From assembly GCA_963070105.1 (NCBI GenBank), contig OY718806.1, positions 6,345,865 through 6,409,864 of the forward strand: DNA of 64,000 nucleotides, read 5' to 3'. Below the pieces are notes generated by a model. It did no database searches, was not told the origin of the DNA, and saw nothing but the letters and a program-made list of their open reading frames with translations. This DNA comes from Litomosoides sigmodontis (taxonomy: Eukaryota; Nematoda; Chromadorea; Rhabditida; Onchocercidae). Below are positions 46,182 through 60,425 of this stretch, piece after piece. The translations under genes and the position numbers were made by a program. How positions within the stretch are numbered: position 1 is the stretch's first letter; each line of letters begins with the position of its first letter.

Positions 46182-47843
46182 CTGCGGTAAATGACATTAA
46201 GACGAACGCGAACATCGAACATAGTATGCTGGTCGACGTAAGTCCACTGTAAAATGTGCGGGACAGCAATGTAGTTGACATACCACACCCAAACACATGC
46301 ACACACACACACATGCACACATACACATAATGCACGCATAAACCAACAGTGCAATCGCTATAGTCGGACAACTAACTCATCAAGTGGGTGCTGCGATTTG
46401 GTGCTGGCGTTTGGCAGCCATGAAACTTTGTCAGTGAAATCACTTTGAGTGAGTACTCTGCTTTTCACTTCATTTGAATTTCTCACTGACGGCCCTTTTT
46501 TCCGGCTACACATAACTTCAGTAAGAAGTTTAATCGAAGAGAGCTTATAGATAAATGTAAAAACAACTAAGCGCTATTCATGCGTCGTCGCCATCAGCTT
46601 TTTGCTGTTATAAAGGGCATCTTCCCCTAAAAGATAGAGTCTTGCATCTGCGAAGATGTGGGAATTCCCGCTTTGAGGGTTTTAGATATTGATGGTTTTC
46701 GGACAACTATGGTCAAAATTTGAAGAAATTTTATGTCTTTCAAACTATGGAAGCTTAAAATCGGTTCAATGCCGACAGCAAAAGATTAGAAACACTTCGA
46801 ACTAGACCGATCATAGTTCATTACGCTTACCGCAATCAGTTAACATTCACAAATTCAAACATGAAATCGTACTGCATGGCGTTCACTCAGATAGTTAATA
46901 CGTATTTAAACAATTATTTGCAACTAGCCCACTTTCTCATTTTCGATTGCCGTCTTCGCAGAATTTGCAACGACTTATATTTTTTTACCTGCATGTTTCA
47001 TTTGCTGTTGTAATTTACGATTTAGCATAGTTCCGATTCAGCATTTTTTAGCAATTATGATTGCTACTTAGCATTTCCAGTTTTATTTTTGTTTCAAACA
47101 CACCAAAACTCTGATGTACACACAGCAAAGTACAAGTACTGAGCTTACCATAATTAGACTGACAAGCAGGTTCATTTAATTTGGTCTACAAATAAATTAC
47201 AGGTAAAGGTTGAGGAAGTTGAAGCGAGACGAAGCAAAAAAAGCGTCGAATCATGTTTGACCTTTAGCCTTCACAAATTCCTGCTACAGTTCATCATTAA
47301 CTGCTCCTTTTGTCAGTGGTCCAACGATCACCATTTTCGTTATCGTTCCGCCCATTGCATCAGTAGGACTGACTGATAACAGATACTGGTAAGTATTTCA
47401 ATCTTCAAAATTTATCATTTCCTTGTCGCTCTTCTCCGGTACGTTGTGCTGCACTCTACTGGGCCCTCAACCTGTTTAACCCTCTCTCGCATCCCTACTT
47501 ATTGGTAGTGAAGGGAAGGAACACCGTCACCACCCAACCCTATCCTGACACAAGAACTCCGCAGAAGAAACAAAACCCCAACAGATAGGAGGGTACTATC
47601 CACTACTACATCCTTACAATACGCAACCTCTCAACCCCCTACTGCGTCTTGAAACAGCAAACTTTGGCAACCATCCAAAGCTCGGAAGTACTGGTTTAGT
47701 TATAAATGAATTAGTTATGGCTGGTGTGGTTCATTGTGTGCGGTCGGTCGGTAAAGTTCGGTTGGGTCCGTCAGATTGGTGGTAAAATTTTTGCAGTTCA
47801 GCTCTCAGCCACGTGGTAGTTCCAGTTCGTACCGGTGTCTCAG
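46182..47843. other. Divergent promoter region
   Basis: 1.7 kb between the unidentified minus-strand gene and the plus-strand elongase. Contains a short (CA)n run near 46300-46322 and a pyrimidine/ACC-rich stretch near 47450-47640. No gene seen. Confidence 0.45.
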
Positions 47844-49277
47844 ATGGTAATACAAGAGCAGGTTCTTGCCGCACCGAGGATAAATGTGCAACGGTTTGTC
47901 GAAATTATCATTTCGCCTATATTTCCGGAGCAGGAATCTAAGGAATGGGTTCTTCAACATCAAAATTTCGCTGTACAGGTAATTTTTAGTTTCTCATCAT
48001 CGGAAGAACATTTCCAAAATTCGCATGTCTTCAGTTTACTGAAGCTGTCGATGGACTTCTTAGGGTTTGTTTTTGTTAGATTCAGGTGGAACATAGGGAC
48101 ATAGGGAGCATAGCACTTGTTAATAATTATTAAAGATTTTATTGCTAAGCCTGTATCTTGTCATGTTATTCAAACGAACCATTAAGTAAGACATGCTTTA
48201 GGCGTGCTTTGCCTATGTTTTTGTTATCTTTGGAATAAAATATGTTGTCATGCGAAATCGGGCGCCATTTGATTTGACGCTTCCATTGAACATTTGGAAT
48301 GCACTGCTTGCGTTATTTAGCATTGTGGGTACTGTTATGCTTTTCCCGGAATTTGTTGGAACTATTCAGAATAACGGCTTTCAAGGTTTTTTTTTTCATA
48401 ATTCTTGTGGGTTGAAACGTTGCTGAAGTGTTTAAAAGTTTTTATGTTTCTGAGAAATGGAGAGTGTTACTTTCTCGGAAACCAAAAAGTACGAGAATTA
48501 TCCGATGCATGGGATATAATTTAAGTTGCTATTTGTTTTATATTTGCAGCTTCCTACTGTAAGGTTTATGGTTTTACGAAGGGATCAAACGGTTTCTGGG
48601 GTTGGCTATTCATTGTATCAAAACTATTCGAATTAGCTGATACTATATTCCTAGTTTTGCGGAAGAAGCCACTTATGTTTCTTCATTGGTATCACCATAT
48701 CCTCACACTCATTTATGCTTTCTATTCTTATCCGCATACTCCTGGGTTTAACAGATGGGGGATTTTCATGAATTTCTTCGTACATGCATTCATGTACAGG
48801 TATGTTGTATGTTTGCATAGAATTTTTGTTTTTTTTTAAATCTTTACTGTCCGTAGTATCGTATTTATTCCATTACACTTTTAGCTACTATTTCCTGTGT
48901 TCCCTGAAAATACGAATTCCACGCGGTGTCGCTATGTTCATAACATCACTTCAAATCCTACAATTTGTACTCAGTGTATTGATACTCGCACACCTTGGGA
49001 TACTAATTTATGTCAGGAAGGTTTGTTACTCTTGCTCTTTACAGTTTTTCAAATTGAAACATCCTTTTTCTCATAAGTTTACATCTTGTAAATGTTGGGT
49101 ACTTCAAAATTTAAAAGAACAGCTTTTTAGATGGACTGTGATTTCGATCACAGCATTTTCAAACTAGCGCTGTTCATGGATGTTACCTATTTGATTCTTT
49201 TCGTCAACTTTTTCTGCAAAGCTTATGTGTTCCGTGGTGGTAAATCGAAATACCGAGCTGACAAAAAGAAACAATAA
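47844..49277 (+). CDS. ELO-family very-long-chain fatty acid elongase
   Basis: 3-ketoacyl-CoA synthase of the ER membrane that adds two carbons to acyl-CoA. Exons 47844-47978, 48202-48385, 48550-48799, 48885-49020, 49131-49277 join in phase; 852 nt, 283 residues, normal ELO length. Multiple membrane helices; the catalytic histidine box is FLHWYHHILTLIYAFYSY. Also present are the family blocks WGWLFIVSKLFELADTIFLV and, across an exon junction, FFVHAFMYSYYF. The C terminus is KADKKKQ-like (ends ADKKKQ), a dilysine ER-retrieval signal. The spacing resembles the ELOVL3/6 branch (saturated/monounsaturated substrates), but I would not assign a specific C. elegans elo number. The ATG follows GTGTCTCAG, a possible trans-splice acceptor. 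Confidence 0.95.
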
Positions 49278-52200
49278 AACGCCGCTATGTTTTTCTAGTG
49301 TTAATTTTTCTAGTGTTAATGCCTGTTATTGAGTCTTTTGAGCTAACATTTTCTTTGCTAGCTCTGATTTCTAAATATGCAATCATTACGCATACTGATA
49401 GAAAGTATTGTGCTGTTTCTGCTCTTTAATGTTACATTATGGCAGCCCGTTGATTCATCCATTTTCATTTATTCTTTTCACTTAAACGTTCGTTCATATT
49501 GTACTTCTACATCTTACAGGTATATAATACAAACAGGGTATGTGATATGATACGTTTATCCCGTTTTTTATTTTAAAATGTTGGCCAAAAGTCGTCTGAG
49601 ATGTGGCCATCAATTGACTTCAAAAATCACCGCATTGTTATTGTTTTTTTTCCTAATACATTCCTGCTAAAATTCGATGCTGCTTGCAGTTAGCCCTGGT
49701 AACTAAAATCTGCATCTGATATTTATGAAAACTATAGTTTTACTGACAAATAAAAAAGTGGACCTTTAATGTCGATATTTTTATCAGTATTAGTAGCATA
49801 TACCTCTCCACGTCATTAAAATTACATTATTTTTACGCATTGAAACATATTTTAAATGTTTTCGACACCGGTGTTCGATTGAGGTACTGCTGCCATTAAT
49901 AAATAATTGTTTTATTCGTATATTCTCTGAGTTTGCTAAGACTTGATGAACCATTTCAAGGCTTTCCAATTCCAAAACAAATTTTGTGTGGAGAGTAAAA
50001 GTCCTCTATGTGATATAAGCAGTGGAAATTATTGTTTATGTTGGTGGCGGAAGGTTTTTATATCATCGAAATTTGGCGTTGTACGTACTCTGTCTGTGGT
50101 TGTTACATTCATGCATATTGCTATTCGCTTATTTATCATTTATCAACAAGTAGCTGTGTCAGTGGTATGGAAAATGAAGATTCGACGGATAAAAAAATTT
50201 CTGGATTTGGAGGATCATCGAAATTGTATAAACAATAAAATGCAAGAATCTCTGGAACAAATACCGAATTTCCACATTTACAAAGATTATATGACATAAG
50301 TTATATAAATGTGCTACATGTTAAAGAAGATTACGTGAAAATGCCGAGGTAATTATTACAAGCAACAGGGTAATGAAGACGAAATGAAATGTTTTTGATA
50401 TATACATAGGCCCGCAACGCACTTATAAACGGTATATACATTCCAGGATAGAACAAGCAGCACTCTTCTCGTAAACATATGGTTTGTGGAAGTGTATAGC
50501 TTCACCATTATAATATGATGGCTTTAACATGTTAATTTGGACGAGCTTTAAAAATTTTTAACTGCATAATCCATGATGGGAAGGAAATGAAACTAATTGT
50601 GTCTTCTAATATACACACCTTCTTAGCAAACACAAGTCATTATGTCATCGTATATGCACATATGAGAGAATATTGTTGAGCAAATTTTACCGATGTTGGT
50701 TATAGTTAAAGTCCAATTTTAACTAGCTTGCTACAAGTCCTTTGGCTTATTCCTTTTCAACTATTTTTCACTGACATTGCTAAACATACTTCTTCCTATT
50801 TTAACAATTTTTCCATACGTCAGAGGTGTTAAGAAAGCATGTAATAACGTACGAAATACACACAGATCATCTAAACAACATCTTGCGATTTCGAAATTTT
50901 CACCTCAGTGACAAGTCACTGGTGGCTGTAAATAAGGTATGTCATCAGTATCTTAAAAGTGAAGAACTAGACAAGATTTACAGACTTATATTAATTAACA
51001 GAGACACAGTTTGAAGGATGTTACATTATAAAGGTAATTTACAATTTTTTACTATCTTTTTGACAAGCAAAATCAAATACTGAGTGCAAATGGTCACTGA
51101 AAAGGAGAACCCGGTCAAGCAGTTGTCCCACGAGCAGTTGGATAGAAAAAGTTAACTGATAAAATTATTTCCTAGCAAAGGAATACTTCCGCAGTACGTA
51201 TTATTAAAGCGATCAGAAGAGTGATGAAAACGAAAATCGATGTAATGTTACGCACCCATTTCCAGCGCAGTGATTTGTTACAGCATTTCCTGATATTCTT
51301 TGATAATGAGCAATTACTGGAAGCTTAAGTATTGTGAACGCACTGATGTCCACAGCATATTCCTTTTCTCTTAACTGATAACGCAAAGCTGCAAATGTGT
51401 CTTTACAACTATTAAATACTCACATATTCATTTTAATGAAAGAAAAAATCTGACCGTTTCGGGTATTTGATTACCCACAGGTCTTCTCAATACAGTGAAT
51501 AATTTGAAGTGTAGAAATGGAATTTCATTATTTCTTTTGCTTTTACTGCTTTCATTTTTAGCAGCCATCTTTTCCCTGGAATACAATTAATTACACTGCA
51601 ATAATTGTATACATTAAGCAAAATTATTGCAGTTAGAGAAGATATTTGAAATTATTCCTTATAAGTGTTAATATAATGTGTTCAAATATATTACTATCTG
51701 TTAGAAATTGTTTGACATGAAATGATGTCGCTAGCAACTACAATGATATACCTTCTGAAGTACTGCAAAATTATCTCTGTCCACAATGACAGAGAGGTTG
51801 TTTAACAAAATGGCAAAAAACTACAAAGTAACGTTTAAATCAGTTACCACCTCTTCTTTCACTAAGTATCTCACACCTCATCACGAAAGAAAATGAAAAC
51901 TAACTGTGAGCATGCACTTCTCATGCTTTTGTTGACTTGGAACATTCCGCCAATTTTAGAACGTCTTCATGACAGCTGCAAAATTCAGGATAACAGTGCA
52001 GAACCGTAAGATAGATTAGCCTGAAAAAACAGTGAACATGGTAACAAAATAATAGATGCAAATTTGTGGAAGGAATATCATTAGCATCAAAAGTCAAGGA
52101 AGCGATCTCTTATGACAACATTACTCCTGCATGGACTCATTTTTTTTGACAAATATCTTAACCGCCACAAGCATATTCTCGCAATGTTTTGTTTAAAGTC

Positions 52201-52905
52201 TTGGAATGCGGTCTCAATTTTCTATGTTATTTAACAAAGTAATATTTTCTTCTCTATTATACATTCTGATTTTGATTTTTTATCCATTATCCGTCTTCAC
52301 TTTTCGGATGATAGTAAGGATTGGAAAATGCAATTCACCTATACGTGTATGATGACGTGCTTTGTTGTCTCCAGAGTGAACATCGCTCCAATAATTGCTT
52401 TGATGTGTTAAATGGAGTTTCTTCAAGACCATTCGCTAATCTTTCATAAGAGGCTTCCATCATAATTGAATTTGTTACACTACTGACTAAAACAGAGAAA
52501 AAATATTAAGTATTACTGCATCATGAAGCTAACGTGATATCTCTCATTTAATTTCCTCGTTTCTACTTGATGGATGAAACTTGGCGTCCGCAGAAGGATA
52601 TTTCTGCAAAATTTTTCAAGTAATGCTAGTCTATGTTTCAAATCTCTACTATTCTAATTAAAAAGGGATACTTCTCGTTGCAACCCTTGAAAAAAACCAA
52701 CTGAATAAATTGAAGCTTTCAGAAGACTGAGAACACTGCGTTGCTGCGGTTGTCGATCTACAATAACAGGAGCTCATTAAATCGATCAAATGGTAAGAAT
52801 ATCAATAAATATAACCTACAACTTTTTCCTGATATTTTGCCATAAAGACATGAAAATGAATACGTTATACTTTCTGTGAGAGTAATAAAATTAAAAAAAA
52901 AAATT
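49278..52905. other. Region between elongase and kinesin locus
   Basis: 3.6 kb, very AT-rich, with no recognised gene. The only open frames of note are 49943-50299 and the overlapping 50032-50238 on the plus strand, described separately. Confidence 0.4.
49943..50299 (+). other. 118-codon open frame, coding status unclear
   Basis: An open frame with a possible membrane segment (VVVTFMHIAIRLFIIYQQVA). The overlapping frame 50032-50238 ends GMENEDSTDKKISGFGG, which looks more like ordinary protein. No homology recognised, no clear splice structure, so a small gene or chance are both possible. Confidence 0.2.
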
Positions 52906-53718
52906 TCATAGACTAACATTAACATTGAAATTGAAAAGATTAACATTAAACCTCGTAATTAGCACTGGAATCATGCTGTTGAAATGATTTTTTCTATGAA
53001 CATATTTCCTCGTAATATTTCCCTCGTAATGAGGAAGAAGCGCCACATAAAGAGAATTTTGATGCAATGCATTTTGGTTAACTGTCATCCAATTTTTGGC
53101 ATCCTCATAGATTTGGTGAAAATATGGATTCCATATCTGATCTTTTAACTTCTGTTGCACAATGTTATTTTCAACATAATTAAACTGACTATTTTCGGAG
53201 CTTTCCGCTACATTCTCAGCCAAATATTGATATTGCTGGTTGCTAATGCTGACAATGCTATGTGTACACAATGACCCTTCCTCAAAACCATCCTTACTTT
53301 TCCCACCTAGATGAGTTCTGTGATTGAATCCAACTACTGTTGACAATTTCCAACGTTGGCATGGCATATCATTACAGATATATTTCGAAAGTGTATTAGC
53401 GGAAGTTCCTGGGATAACAGCACAGTTTGCAACATGAAAAGAATCTTCTTGAATACATGAATCATTAGATGATGATGGAGGTTGGCATAAATCGACTGAA
53501 TGCTGTTGACGTAAAACATTCATAGCAAATAAATTAAGTGCGAGATGGTTTTGTTGCGACACATGCTCGAATAACGTTTTGGAATCTACGAATGGCTGGC
53601 TTTTCCTTTTACCAAACCTCGAGATTTGGGGTAAACAAGTGTGCCACCATTTTCTGGTGTTATTACTCTTCCAAGCGCGTTGCGGGCTCGTACGTTTTTT
53701 GAATGCACTGATGAAAGC
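52906..53718 (-). CDS. Long open frame overlapping the kinesin 3' end in another frame
   Basis: Continuous minus-strand frame of 271 codons including stop, beginning at the acceptor of the last kinesin exon (53718) and ending at 52906. The first 133 nt overlap the kinesin C-terminal coding sequence in a different frame. The first in-frame ATG is at 53523, 63 nt after the kinesin stop, giving about 205 residues. The peptide is rich in Asn, Gln and Ser (QQHSVDLCQPPSSSNDS; NNIVQQKLKDQIWNPYFHQI) with no recognised domain. Such a length is unlikely by chance in DNA this AT-rich. It could be an alternative kinesin C terminus, a separate gene, or an accidentally open 3' UTR. Confidence 0.45.
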   Translation of the reverse strand, partial: AFISAFKKRTSPQRAWKSNNTRKWWHTCLPQISRFGKRKSQPFVDSKTLFEHVSQQNHLALNLFAMNVLRQQHSVDLCQPPSSSNDSCIQEDSFHVANCAVIPGTSANTLSKYICNDMPCQRWKLSTVVGFNHRTHLGGKSKDGFEEGSLCTHSIVSISNQQYQYLAENVAESSENSQFNYVENNIVQQKLKDQIWNPYFHQIYEDAKNWMTVNQNALHQNSLYVALLPHYEGNITRKYVHRKNHFNSMIPVLITRFNVNLFNFNVNVSL

Positions 53719-56700
53719 CTGAAAAGAAACCCTGAGAATGCTTTAACCTTAGTGTTTAACCGTTCATGATTATTTTGATCATTTGCTCATGATTATTACT
53801 TATTTTTGCGTCACTGCCCGCATTTTTTTACAACACGCCTCAATCATATTTAACAATCTTTTAAATAGCGGTATTTGCCACAAGTCGTTGGCATGTAATC
53901 AACATCGGATGAAGAAATAACAAACAAAAGCAGTAATGACCTAGATAGTGAAAAATTTCTAGACGTTGACCAATTTGAAATAGGAAACCGGCTGGTTTGA
54001 TTTGAATCTCGCAACACCGGAATTCTCGAAATATCGACAACAAAATTCTGTTCTTGTTCTCCGTCACAGAGTGCAAAATTGACGGTATCCTGAAGTTTTG
54101 GAAAGTTGAAGGAAATGTTCATACTTTTTGTAGGAAGAATTTTTCAAAAGTAATTATACTTGTACCTGTAAACCAGCTTCTACTTCCGAATTCCCATATG
54201 ATTTTGTTCGCCTTTCTAATTTTTCCAGTGAAGTAAATGTTAATACATTTTCACCACAGAATCGCAGAATCTGTGAATATTCATCAAATAATGACAATAA
54301 TAAGAAAATTACTTCCGAGTTTCAATTTTTACAAACTTCATTCCATATGAAGCGCAAGTTTCGAAAAACTATAAATATTCCAACAAACTTACTCCTTCAA
54401 AGATCACAGTACTAGTTTCGTATGGATAATTGGTAGATCTCAACCGATTACATTTTGACTGTTTATTCAACTGTTGCCGTAACTTCATCAAACACATTCT
54501 CTCGTAGTCACATATAGGCCGTCTCATGCCAGGTACTGATACCTATAACTATCAACATCTGTTCTATATAACGCCGTTGCTATTTCAATGGAAGATAAAA
54601 ACCCAGATTAAACTTAATGTAATAATCTTGCGTGAATTATTTAATCACTTAATTGTTTTCCGTGTCTTTTTTGGAATTTCACTACATTAAATATCTTTAT
54701 TAATTGCATCCGTATAATATTTAACCGGAAAATGTGTTAGATATGTACAGATTTTTCTCACCGGTCGATTGTTGAGAAGATCTTGAATAACAGAATCAAC
54801 GTTAGTTGAGGTATCGCTAACACCTAATCCGGAATCAGTACCACTTGAACGGCAGAGCTCATCGGATATGGTGCTTCTGGGACGACTTTGCCCAACTTTC
54901 AAAAGTTTCCAAGTATCCTCATTCTCATCCCAATAAGCCCGTTCACGTAAGCGGTCACGAACATCTTGCGGCACAAAATTTTCCACAATCAGCAACCTAT
55001 ATGAGATGATGACATCGAAACGCAGTTCACCCATCATGTGCATTTACTGCCAACAGTTAAAAAGCTTACTTGAGTTTTAGCTCTTTATTAATTTCGGTAA
55101 CCGAGTTTTCCAAGTCTTGCCTTTCCTGTGAATGACATGTCGAAGCGTCATTGATTTCTGAACGAACCTTAAAAGTTTCATTCCTAGATTTTTTTTAGTG
55201 ACCCAATTTTTACTCAAAAACTTATATGTTTAAAGAAAAAAAAAACATGCCTGCTGAAGCTTAGAATACAACTTTTTTAGCTTTCTTGTTTTTATTTCAA
55301 CTTCTTGCCTCAAATTACTGAATGTTTCATGTATTTCTGCTGTATTGTCTTCTTGTGCTTCTAACTGTTGCAAAATTTCGCGTTCCTTCCTCTTAAATAT
55401 GTCTTTTTTAATAAACCACATGAATAGGCAGAAAAACACAAAAAAAACACATATTTAAAGATAAAGTGATCACAACAATTTCATAACCTTTTGTTCAGCC
55501 AGTTGTCTTCTCCGTTGTTCCAACAATTTTTGCTGTTCACGTGTTTTATCCAACAAATTCCCATCACCAGAAAGAAGTTTGCTTTGCATTGCCCGAATTT
55601 TGGCAGCTACAGCAATCTGTGCTTCGCGCTCTCTTTCCAACTGTTCAGCTCTTTCTTCCAGATCAGCAAGTATTTTTTTCTTTTCCTAGAAAGCCATTAT
55701 TTAACTTTTTATTTCAAATAAATTTCATTCATTTAACATGACGTCATGTTTAAGCAGCAAACAAAAGAAATTATTACTTCTGCAATAATATTTGAATTAG
55801 AGATGATTGTTTGCCTTTCATCTTCCAAACGCTTCTGTTCATTAAGATATTCTTCACTTGGGACATCTGCAAAACCATCTATTACCTGTAATTTATAATT
55901 AAATAAAATATGTGCGACAAAAATTTTGCATTCTCCTGCAAACCTTCGTCGTCGCTTTTGCTCTTCCCGCCCATATATGCCTTCTTTTCCTTTTTAATGG
56001 CGCGTTTTTCCAAGATTTCCCGAAGCCTTGCAATTTCGTCCTTAACAAAACATGTCAGTTACTATAACAAGAATTAAACTAAATCCGTAAAAGTCGAGAA
56101 ATAAAATAAGAATTCAGAAAATTTGGCACTGCAATATTTTCCTAAAGATCAGTCGCATTAATTCGTAAGTGCATAAGTGTTATACTAAAAATAACCTGAA
56201 ATTCACGAAGAAGTGCATCCTTGGGATCCTCGTTGATCCTTGGCTGATTATTGATTTTCTTAGCACGATTTGCATATCTCAAGGTCGACAAAGTTTCTTC
56301 GTAGTTGTATGATGCTGGCCCAATGTTAGCAACCATCACAGTTCGCGAATTACCACCTAATGAATCTGAAGGCAGTTCTTAACAAATGTAGCTCATATTA
56401 ACGGAATTGATTATACCAATATGATCTGCAACTGAAAGATGTAACTGTATGGCCATGCGTATAAATGAAAAGTTTCAAAGAAGCGCTATTTATAATTTAA
56501 TGGTTTTGATAATTAATCATTCCAGCATATTAAATAGCTACAGTACCTTGCAACAAACGTGTCAGTTTCGAATCCCTGTACGGCACATGAGTGTTTTTTC
56601 CGCTAACAAGTGCTGATATAACATTGCCAAGAGCAGAAAGAGACAAGTTGATTTTTGTTGCTTCCTTGAAACGCGTACCGTGTGAACCAGTTTTTGATTG

Positions 56701-58806
56701 GCGCTCACTGCCTGCCAAGTCTACAAGATTTAATCGTCCAACTCTAAAAAAACGACTCTTTGCTAGTCATATATGCAAGCTTTCACATTATCAAATTCAT
56801 CCTTTCCGCGCAGAACGCAAAAAATTCCTCACCTTATATGATTCTGACCGTCTAAACCAGATTCACTGCATTCAACAGTTACCATGAAAATTGCATGCGA
56901 ACGGCTACTGTGTTCATTCATGTTTGTTTTCCTAAAATTTGAACATTTCAGCCATTGAAGCATAAACCGATGTGCAACTTAACATTTTTTCCTTATTATC
57001 TAAGAAATGACGAAAATATTATTTCCCAAATTAAAATACGCATTTCACACTTCCGTGCAAAATGTTATAGAAAAAGGAAAAAAAAAGTGTTATATGAACC
57101 CGACAGTACGATTTGCATGGCCAACCGACATAACACGCTCAATTTCCGCCACAGATTTTGTTACGAATGATGAAAGGTCTTTCACATAAACACCAACATC
57201 CGGACGCTCTCGTAATTCTAAACGCATCTTCGGATCTCTACTCAACAAATCACGAATTTCTTCCTGAAATTCAAGGAGGAAAAACAGATAACTGACTAAA
57301 TCATCCTTATTCTTCATAACATTCTATCAACCACTGACTTTTTTGTATAATTATGAAACAAAACGAGCGCTTTCAAACCCTTGGTTGTCATTGCTTTTAA
57401 AGCACATATAACTATGTCAGACAGATGCAGCCGTACTCAGTCGGTTTTCTGAAGTTGTCACAAGCTTGTTTATCTAACGAAGCACTTCCCCCAAAGAAGC
57501 TTGGAAAAATAAATAAAGAGAAATGTCAGAAACCTGATAAATTTCTAAATAACTTGCTCGTACAAGGTATTGTTGATTCCGTGATTGCGCTATATGTTGG
57601 AAAATATGATGATATGCGTTTGGTATAACGCCACGCAGTTCAGGATCGTCAGGAACACCTGAGAAAAGCATAATTAAGATGAGATTTAAATGAAACCATT
57701 GCATTTTTCCCCTGTAGTATTTGGAATAAAAGTATCCCAATCCTCAATTAATTGAAAGGACCAACTATTTTCTAATACGATGGATATCACAGTGCAGCGA
57801 TATGTTTGTGTGCAAAACTGAGTAAAGCAACATGATCACAAGCAAACTCCTATCGGAAAGCAGAATATTGGCTGTCCAGCTTGATATTTCATAACAAAAC
57901 AAGGAACTTGAAGTATACCGCATTAGTATCTCTATCTTATATTCAAGGCGTTCAACATATTGCCGGAATCTAAGTGATCTAACTGGCAGTAAATTGCAAG
58001 TTTCAAGATAAAGTCTAACCTTCCATTGTAAATGTTTTTCCTGTTCCTGTTTGACCATATGCGAAAATCGTTCCATTGAATCCTTCAAGAACAGAGTCGA
58101 CAAGATGGCGAAATGTTTCGTCATAAAGATCAAGCTGTTTTGATCTTAAAAATATATTCAAAAAAAAACTTATAATGTTTCATTGCGAGCAATTTCTGTA
58201 AAGCTAGAAAGCAAAAATCCAGTTTTTTATTTCCGACCTTAATATTTCTCCTATTTCATAGGAATTTATGAAATTATTTGAATTCATTATAAGGACTTCC
58301 ACTATAAGGACTGTTTTAAACACTGTGTTAGAGGAATTTTCACAACAAAAGCTTACTGCGGATCATAAACTGAATCAAATGTGAACACTTTTGAAGGTTC
58401 GTTTGGTTCTTTTGGATTGTGTAATTCAATTACGCCACGGTTTGTTTGAATATCAACAATACTAGAATTAAATGAAACCAAGTACCAAAAGTAAAAGACC
58501 CTAAAGTAAATGAAGTTCTTGAAACACATAAGCATTATAGACAGCAAGGAACTAAATCGCCAAAACGGAAGATGTAATATCCAGACACAAATTTTATGTG
58601 CATGCATTCTTCAACTTATAAGACAAGAATATAAAACGCCAAACGCTACAGGAACTAGTTCATTTTGTTCCTAACTATTTGGCAAATACCCACCTTTGGT
58701 GGCCGTCAGATATTTCCGAAGCGGATAATGGACGACAGCGGATGATCACTTTGACTGCCTCTGATTTTTCGGTAGCGGAACGAGGTCTAAACTGCGCGGA
58801 CACCAT
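53586..58806 (-). CDS. klp-11: Kinesin-II motor subunit, KLP-11/KIF3B type
   Basis: Plus-end motor of heterotrimeric kinesin-II, which with KIF3A/KLP-20 and KAP drives anterograde intraflagellar transport in cilia. Exons in transcript order: 58694-58806, 58357-58461, 58020-58144, 57534-57658, 57100-57263, 56833-56931, 56547-56743, 56196-56365, 55944-56040, 55778-55878, 55488-55685, 55251-55391, 55070-55167, 54762-54996, 54393-54542, 53941-54089, 53586-53718; 2400 nt, 799 residues. Motor motifs: [10 protein letters not shown]-loop [26 protein letters not shown] (switch I), [14 protein letters not shown] (switch II), [14 protein letters not shown] and the neck [35 protein letters not shown] and [12 protein letters not shown] are closer to KIF3B/C than KIF3A. 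A coiled coil ([18 protein letters not shown]) and the C-terminal YPKSRGLV follow. The exon ending at 55251 uses a GC donor. Confidence 0.96.
55249..55250 (-). other. GC splice donor of kinesin exon 12
   Basis: Minus-strand CAG|GCATGT. Splicing here joins SKLQQ to VRSEIND in phase 0, colinear with KIF3B SKLQ-A-VKAEI. The nearby GT (GCAT|GTTTTT) would give a different phase and an immediate stop. The acceptor is the AG at 55168-55169. Confidence 0.8.
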
Positions 58807-59966
58807 AGTCGCCAAAGAACAGCCAAACTCTGTTCTCGGCTGGAATTAATGAGACTGATAACAGCTTACAACTAGCTCCAGGAATATTTTCGTAAAAAAG
58901 TGAACTAATAATCTTTACGCGTATGTGATAGGTAATGATACATAAGAGGCATAGGACATGAGAGAGAGGGCTCAATTAGGAGGGCACTACAAGAACGAAG
59001 TGTTCCCCTTAAGTTAAACCAGTAAACTAGCAATAGACGGCTCCTTCGACCGAGAGAGAAGTAGTTTTTTTGTAGCTAGTTAGGCTACGATTGCCATGGA
59101 AACTTTACGATAAGCAGCCTCGTGCCAAGCTTGTCTCTCTATTCCTCTTTCAGTTTTTCAGCTGACTTCAAAGCTAACTATCTGTTGTCCTTACTGGCTT
59201 TCTACTGCATCACAGCACAAAACCAAATCCTGAATTACGTAGCAAAATTCTGAAATAAAATCTGATTGAGCAAAGCATAGAATTTTTAAATGTTCTTAAT
59301 TTAATGTAACTGGACAGCTATTTTCTTCCTACTTCAGCAGTTTTGCTCCCATACAGTTAACATTACAACCGTGTGCTAACTTCATCATGACTTTCCTGTT
59401 ATTTTTGCTTACCTCTTCCCCGTGCTAATTAATGTCAATAAAAAATTTAATTCCTTTTAGTCTTTTTTCTACTGCGCACTTCCATAGTGCAAACAAATGG
59501 CAATCTTATTCTATTATTGACATAAAATCTTTGAATTTTCCTCATTATTTCAAAATAGACCTCTCAGGCCAGGTTATGACTATCAGTCGATTCACAGAAG
59601 GTAAACATCATAACTTTTCCAGAAAAATTCGACAGAATTTACTTCGACCAATACCATTAGATCTCAGATTTCATTAGATGACAATTACAAATAAAAATGA
59701 GACTGCTTGGTCAATCTAGAAGGGAATAATATCCGTGCGTGGTAAAGTGATGATTAAAAATGAAGTTTAGCGCAGATAGGCCTGTCATAGTTTGCCTGAT
59801 ATGTTGTTAAAGAAATCTCAATCTTGTTATGTCTGTACGTTTTATAAATTATATCACGATGCATATCAGTTAGTATAGCAAGACACTAAAGAACAACGCC
59901 ACTGTTATCAACATTCAGAATGCATCTATAACTTTTGAATTTATTGGAAAACGAATTTATATATAT
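58807..59966. other. Upstream region of klp-11
   Basis: Kinesin promoter region. No gene or repeat recognised. Confidence 0.45.
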
Positions 59967-60425
<459 letters not shown>

